NCBI GenBank assembly: GCA_003662205.1 | Contig: QMXQ01000089.1 | Span: 1-6,628 of the forward strand | DNA length: 6,628 nucleotides | Origin: Candidatus Bathyarchaeota archaeon | Lineage (GTDB): Archaea > Thermoproteota > Bathyarchaeia > TCS64 | Reading direction: 5' to 3' | Made by a program: the position numbers and the translations under genes | Notes under the pieces: model-generated | Seen by the model: the letters and a program-made list of their open reading frames with translations, nothing else | Database searches by the model: none | Told to the model about the DNA's origin: nothing | Shown: positions 5,081-6,628 of the stretch, one piece after another | How the letters are laid out: each line of letters starts with the position of its first letter | Position numbering within the stretch: the stretch's first letter is position 1

Positions 5081-5114
5081 CCACGAAGTCTCGGCGACGT
5101 CGGTGTATGCGCTT

Positions 5115-5912
5115 CTATCTTCCGCCGTTCAGTTCGATGTATACCCCTTTTTCGGCAAGGGCGTGCAGCCGCTCCTCCATCCGTCGCATGGCGTCGGACA
5201 GGGCGTCCTCGTTGCTGAACTCGGAGATCACCGTCCTGAGTTCCTCCTTCCGCCGAACCCGTAGCCTCTCCACCTCTGAGACGAGGAGGGGCATGGCCCT
5301 GACGATGTTGTCGACGATGGTGATGGATGCGAGCTGGGCGGTTCTGGATAGCGGATTAAGGTCCACGGCGATCACCGTCTTACCCATCCGCCTCAGCGCC
5401 TCGGTCCTGTCCCCGTCCTCGAGGGGCACGAAGACGACGTCGGCGACGAGTATGCCCCGCGGGTCCACCATTCTCCGGTCGCTGTTCACCTCATCGATAC
5501 GAGCGGACGCGGCGTCTCCGACTCCCAGAACCTCCTCCGCCCCGGCGTCCCTGAGCAACTTTTCGATGGCGGCCTCCCTGCCCGGCAGCCTGTGGAACAG
5601 GTTTACTTCAAGCTTGGCGTTGGATGCCTTCGCGAGCTTCACGAGCTCCTCGGCGCATAGGGCGGCCACGTTCCCATTCACCGAGAGGACGGGATGCTCG
5701 GCGAGGAGGAGAGACGCGGCGGCGGCCGCGATCGCCCGCCTGGCGGAGGGCGTTGTTTTCTCGCCGAGGATGTAATCGAAGGCCTCCCCCCTGCCGTGGG
5801 CTATGAGACCAGCCAGTGCGACCACGCCCGTCTCGATGTGCCTCGTCAGCCTCTCCCTGATCCGGATCGACTCCGCTCGGGGATGCTTCCTTGAGACGTG
5901 CGTCCCAGTCAT
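5115..5912 (-). CDS. 4-phosphopantoate--beta-alanine ligase (archaeal phosphopantothenate synthetase)
   Basis: The enzyme joins 4-phosphopantoate to beta-alanine using ATP, giving 4-phosphopantothenate for coenzyme A; its substrate is the product of the pantoate kinase encoded downstream. The 265 residues match the archaeal family throughout: KHPRAESIRIRERL at 9-22, GLIAHGRGEAFDYILGEKT at 35-53, VLSVNGNVAAL at 75-85, EVNLFHR at 102-108, VPLEDGDRTEAL at 162-173, DLNPLSRTAQLASITIVDNI at 184-203. The C-terminal quarter is helical and charged. The ATG at 5912 fits the family start, with a weak AAGGAT ribosome site before it. The gene lies 51 bases after threonine synthase on the same strand; cotranscription is possible, though a TATA-like CTTATGTA in that gap (near 5946-5953) might give it its own promoter. 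Confidence 0.95.
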   Translation of the reverse strand: MTGTHVSRKHPRAESIRIRERLTRHIETGVVALAGLIAHGRGEAFDYILGEKTTPSARRAIAAAAASLLLAEHPVLSVNGNVAALCAEELVKLAKASNAKLEVNLFHRLPGREAAIEKLLRDAGAEEVLGVGDAASARIDEVNSDRRMVDPRGILVADVVFVPLEDGDRTEALRRMGKTVIAVDLNPLSRTAQLASITIVDNIVRAMPLLVSEVERLRVRRKEELRTVISEFSNEDALSDAMRRMEERLHALAEKGVYIELNGGR

Positions 5913-5963
5913 TTGATCCTTGCCCCCTGCTTACCGGAGAAGGTCCTACATAAGCGTGGAGGT

Positions 5964-6628
5964 CTAAGCTGTTCTCAGCCTCCGGTAGTCGAACCTCTCT
6001 CGGGGGTCCGCGACGGGCGCGTCGACCTTGAACAGGTCGGTGTATTTGAGGCCGGAGCCGGTGTTGAAGAGGACGACCCGCTCATCCCGATCCACCTGCC
6101 CATCCTCCACCAGCCGCCGGAGGGCGGCGAGGGTCGCCGCGCCCTCGGGGCAGGCGAAGACCCCCTCCTTCCTCGCCATCAGCCCCACCGCGTCCATGAT
6201 CTCCTCATCGCTCACGGCCAGGGCGGTACCGCCGCTCTCGCGGACGGCGCGGAGGATGAGAAAGTCGCCAAGGGCTTTGGGGACCCTGAGGCCGGCGGCG
6301 AGGGTCTCAGCGCCTTCCCAGAACTCGGACTCCTCCGCGCCCGCCTCGTAGGCCCGGGGGATGGGGGCGCATCCCTCCGCTTGGACGGAGACCATCCGGG
6401 GGCGCTCGCTCCCGATCCAGCCGAGCTGCTCCATCTCGTCGAAGGCCTTCCACATGCCTATGATGCCCGTGCCGCCGCCGGTCGGGTAGATGATGACGTC
6501 TGGCAGGGTCCAGCCCATCTGCTCTGCCACCTCCAGCCCCATGGTCTTCTTCCCCTCAACCCGATAGGGCTCCTTGAGGGTCGAGACCGAGAACCACCCC
6601 ATCTCCTCCGCCCCGTCGGCCACGAGAC
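5964..6628 (-). CDS. thrC: Threonine synthase, C-terminal 220 residues (start lies beyond the right edge)
   Basis: The enzyme converts O-phosphohomoserine to threonine with PLP, the last step of threonine synthesis. The frame is open to the right edge, so the visible GTG at 6623 is an internal codon and not a start. The visible part matches archaeal and bacterial thrC: WFSVSTLKEPYRVEGKKTMGLEVAEQMGW, then DVIIYPTGGGTGIIGMWKAFDEM, whose TGGGTG loop binds the PLP phosphate, then RPRMVSVQAEGCAPIPRAY, GVFACPEGAATLAAL and VVLFNTGSGLKYTDLF near the end. The PLP-binding lysine belongs to the missing N-terminal part and cannot be checked. The stop is 51 bases before phosphopantothenate synthetase on the same strand. 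Related fold-type II enzymes are less likely because the YRVEGKKTMGLEVAEQ segment is typical of threonine synthase. Confidence 0.92.
   Translation of the reverse strand, partial: LVADGAEEMGWFSVSTLKEPYRVEGKKTMGLEVAEQMGWTLPDVIIYPTGGGTGIIGMWKAFDEMEQLGWIGSERPRMVSVQAEGCAPIPRAYEAGAEESEFWEGAETLAAGLRVPKALGDFLILRAVRESGGTALAVSDEEIMDAVGLMARKEGVFACPEGAATLAALRRLVEDGQVDRDERVVLFNTGSGLKYTDLFKVDAPVADPRERFDYRRLRTA

Noticed and set aside
4895..5218. A 107-codon plus-strand frame spanning the pantoate kinase upstream spacer
   Set aside because: It overlaps two real genes at its ends, has a low-complexity Arg/Pro/Ser composition, and shows no convincing ribosome site or family resemblance.
1..6628. CRISPR arrays, tRNA or rRNA genes, insertion sequences, or a new multi-gene defence-like system
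   Set aside because: I saw no regularly spaced repeats, no tRNA-like cloverleaf and no transposase-like protein. Apart from the small gene at 3714, every gene has a familiar housekeeping or metabolic family.

Overview
The window is archaeal chromosomal DNA of high GC content (roughly 60-65% by eye). The evidence is uL13 and uS9 of the archaeal type, an eL13 ribosomal protein (absent from bacteria), archaeal BRE/TATA-like promoters, and the two enzymes of the archaea-specific route from pantoate to phosphopantothenate. eL13 is patchy in archaea and best known from Crenarchaeota and related TACK lineages, so a TACK archaeon (for example a Bathyarchaeia-like lineage) is my best guess. The lineage is inferred and no marker here settles it.

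Layout. (1) 1-1037, minus strand: an NAD salvage pair, pncA (nicotinamidase) followed with a 4-base overlap by pncB (nicotinate phosphoribosyltransferase), which runs off the left edge. (2) 1191-2421, plus strand: a ribosomal protein run, uL13, uS9, eL13, divergent from the salvage pair across a 153-base spacer carrying promoters in both directions. (3) 2429-3589, minus strand: a MalY/PatB-like PLP enzyme, convergent with eL13 and only 7 bases from it. (4) 3714-3971, plus strand: a small protein of about 85 residues, lower in GC than its neighbours, divergent from the PLP enzyme across an AT-rich spacer with an inverted repeat. (5) 4025-6628, minus strand: threonine synthase (its start lies beyond the right edge), then phosphopantothenate synthetase, then pantoate kinase. 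The last two catalyse consecutive steps of archaeal coenzyme A synthesis, in reverse gene order.

The window is mostly cofactor metabolism (NAD, CoA) and translation genes in short transcription units. Most genes are recognisable and I see no mobile element, CRISPR array, tRNA or rRNA. No intergenic stretch exceeds 300 bases. The least ordinary signals are small: a near-perfect 16-base palindrome sitting on the likely TATA box of pantoate kinase; a Shine-Dalgarno hairpin upstream of the same gene that fits a CTG better than the ATG; a second inverted repeat over the PLP-enzyme promoter; an eL15-like motif in the tail of eL13; and the uncharacterised small protein. I did not find a convincing new multi-gene system.
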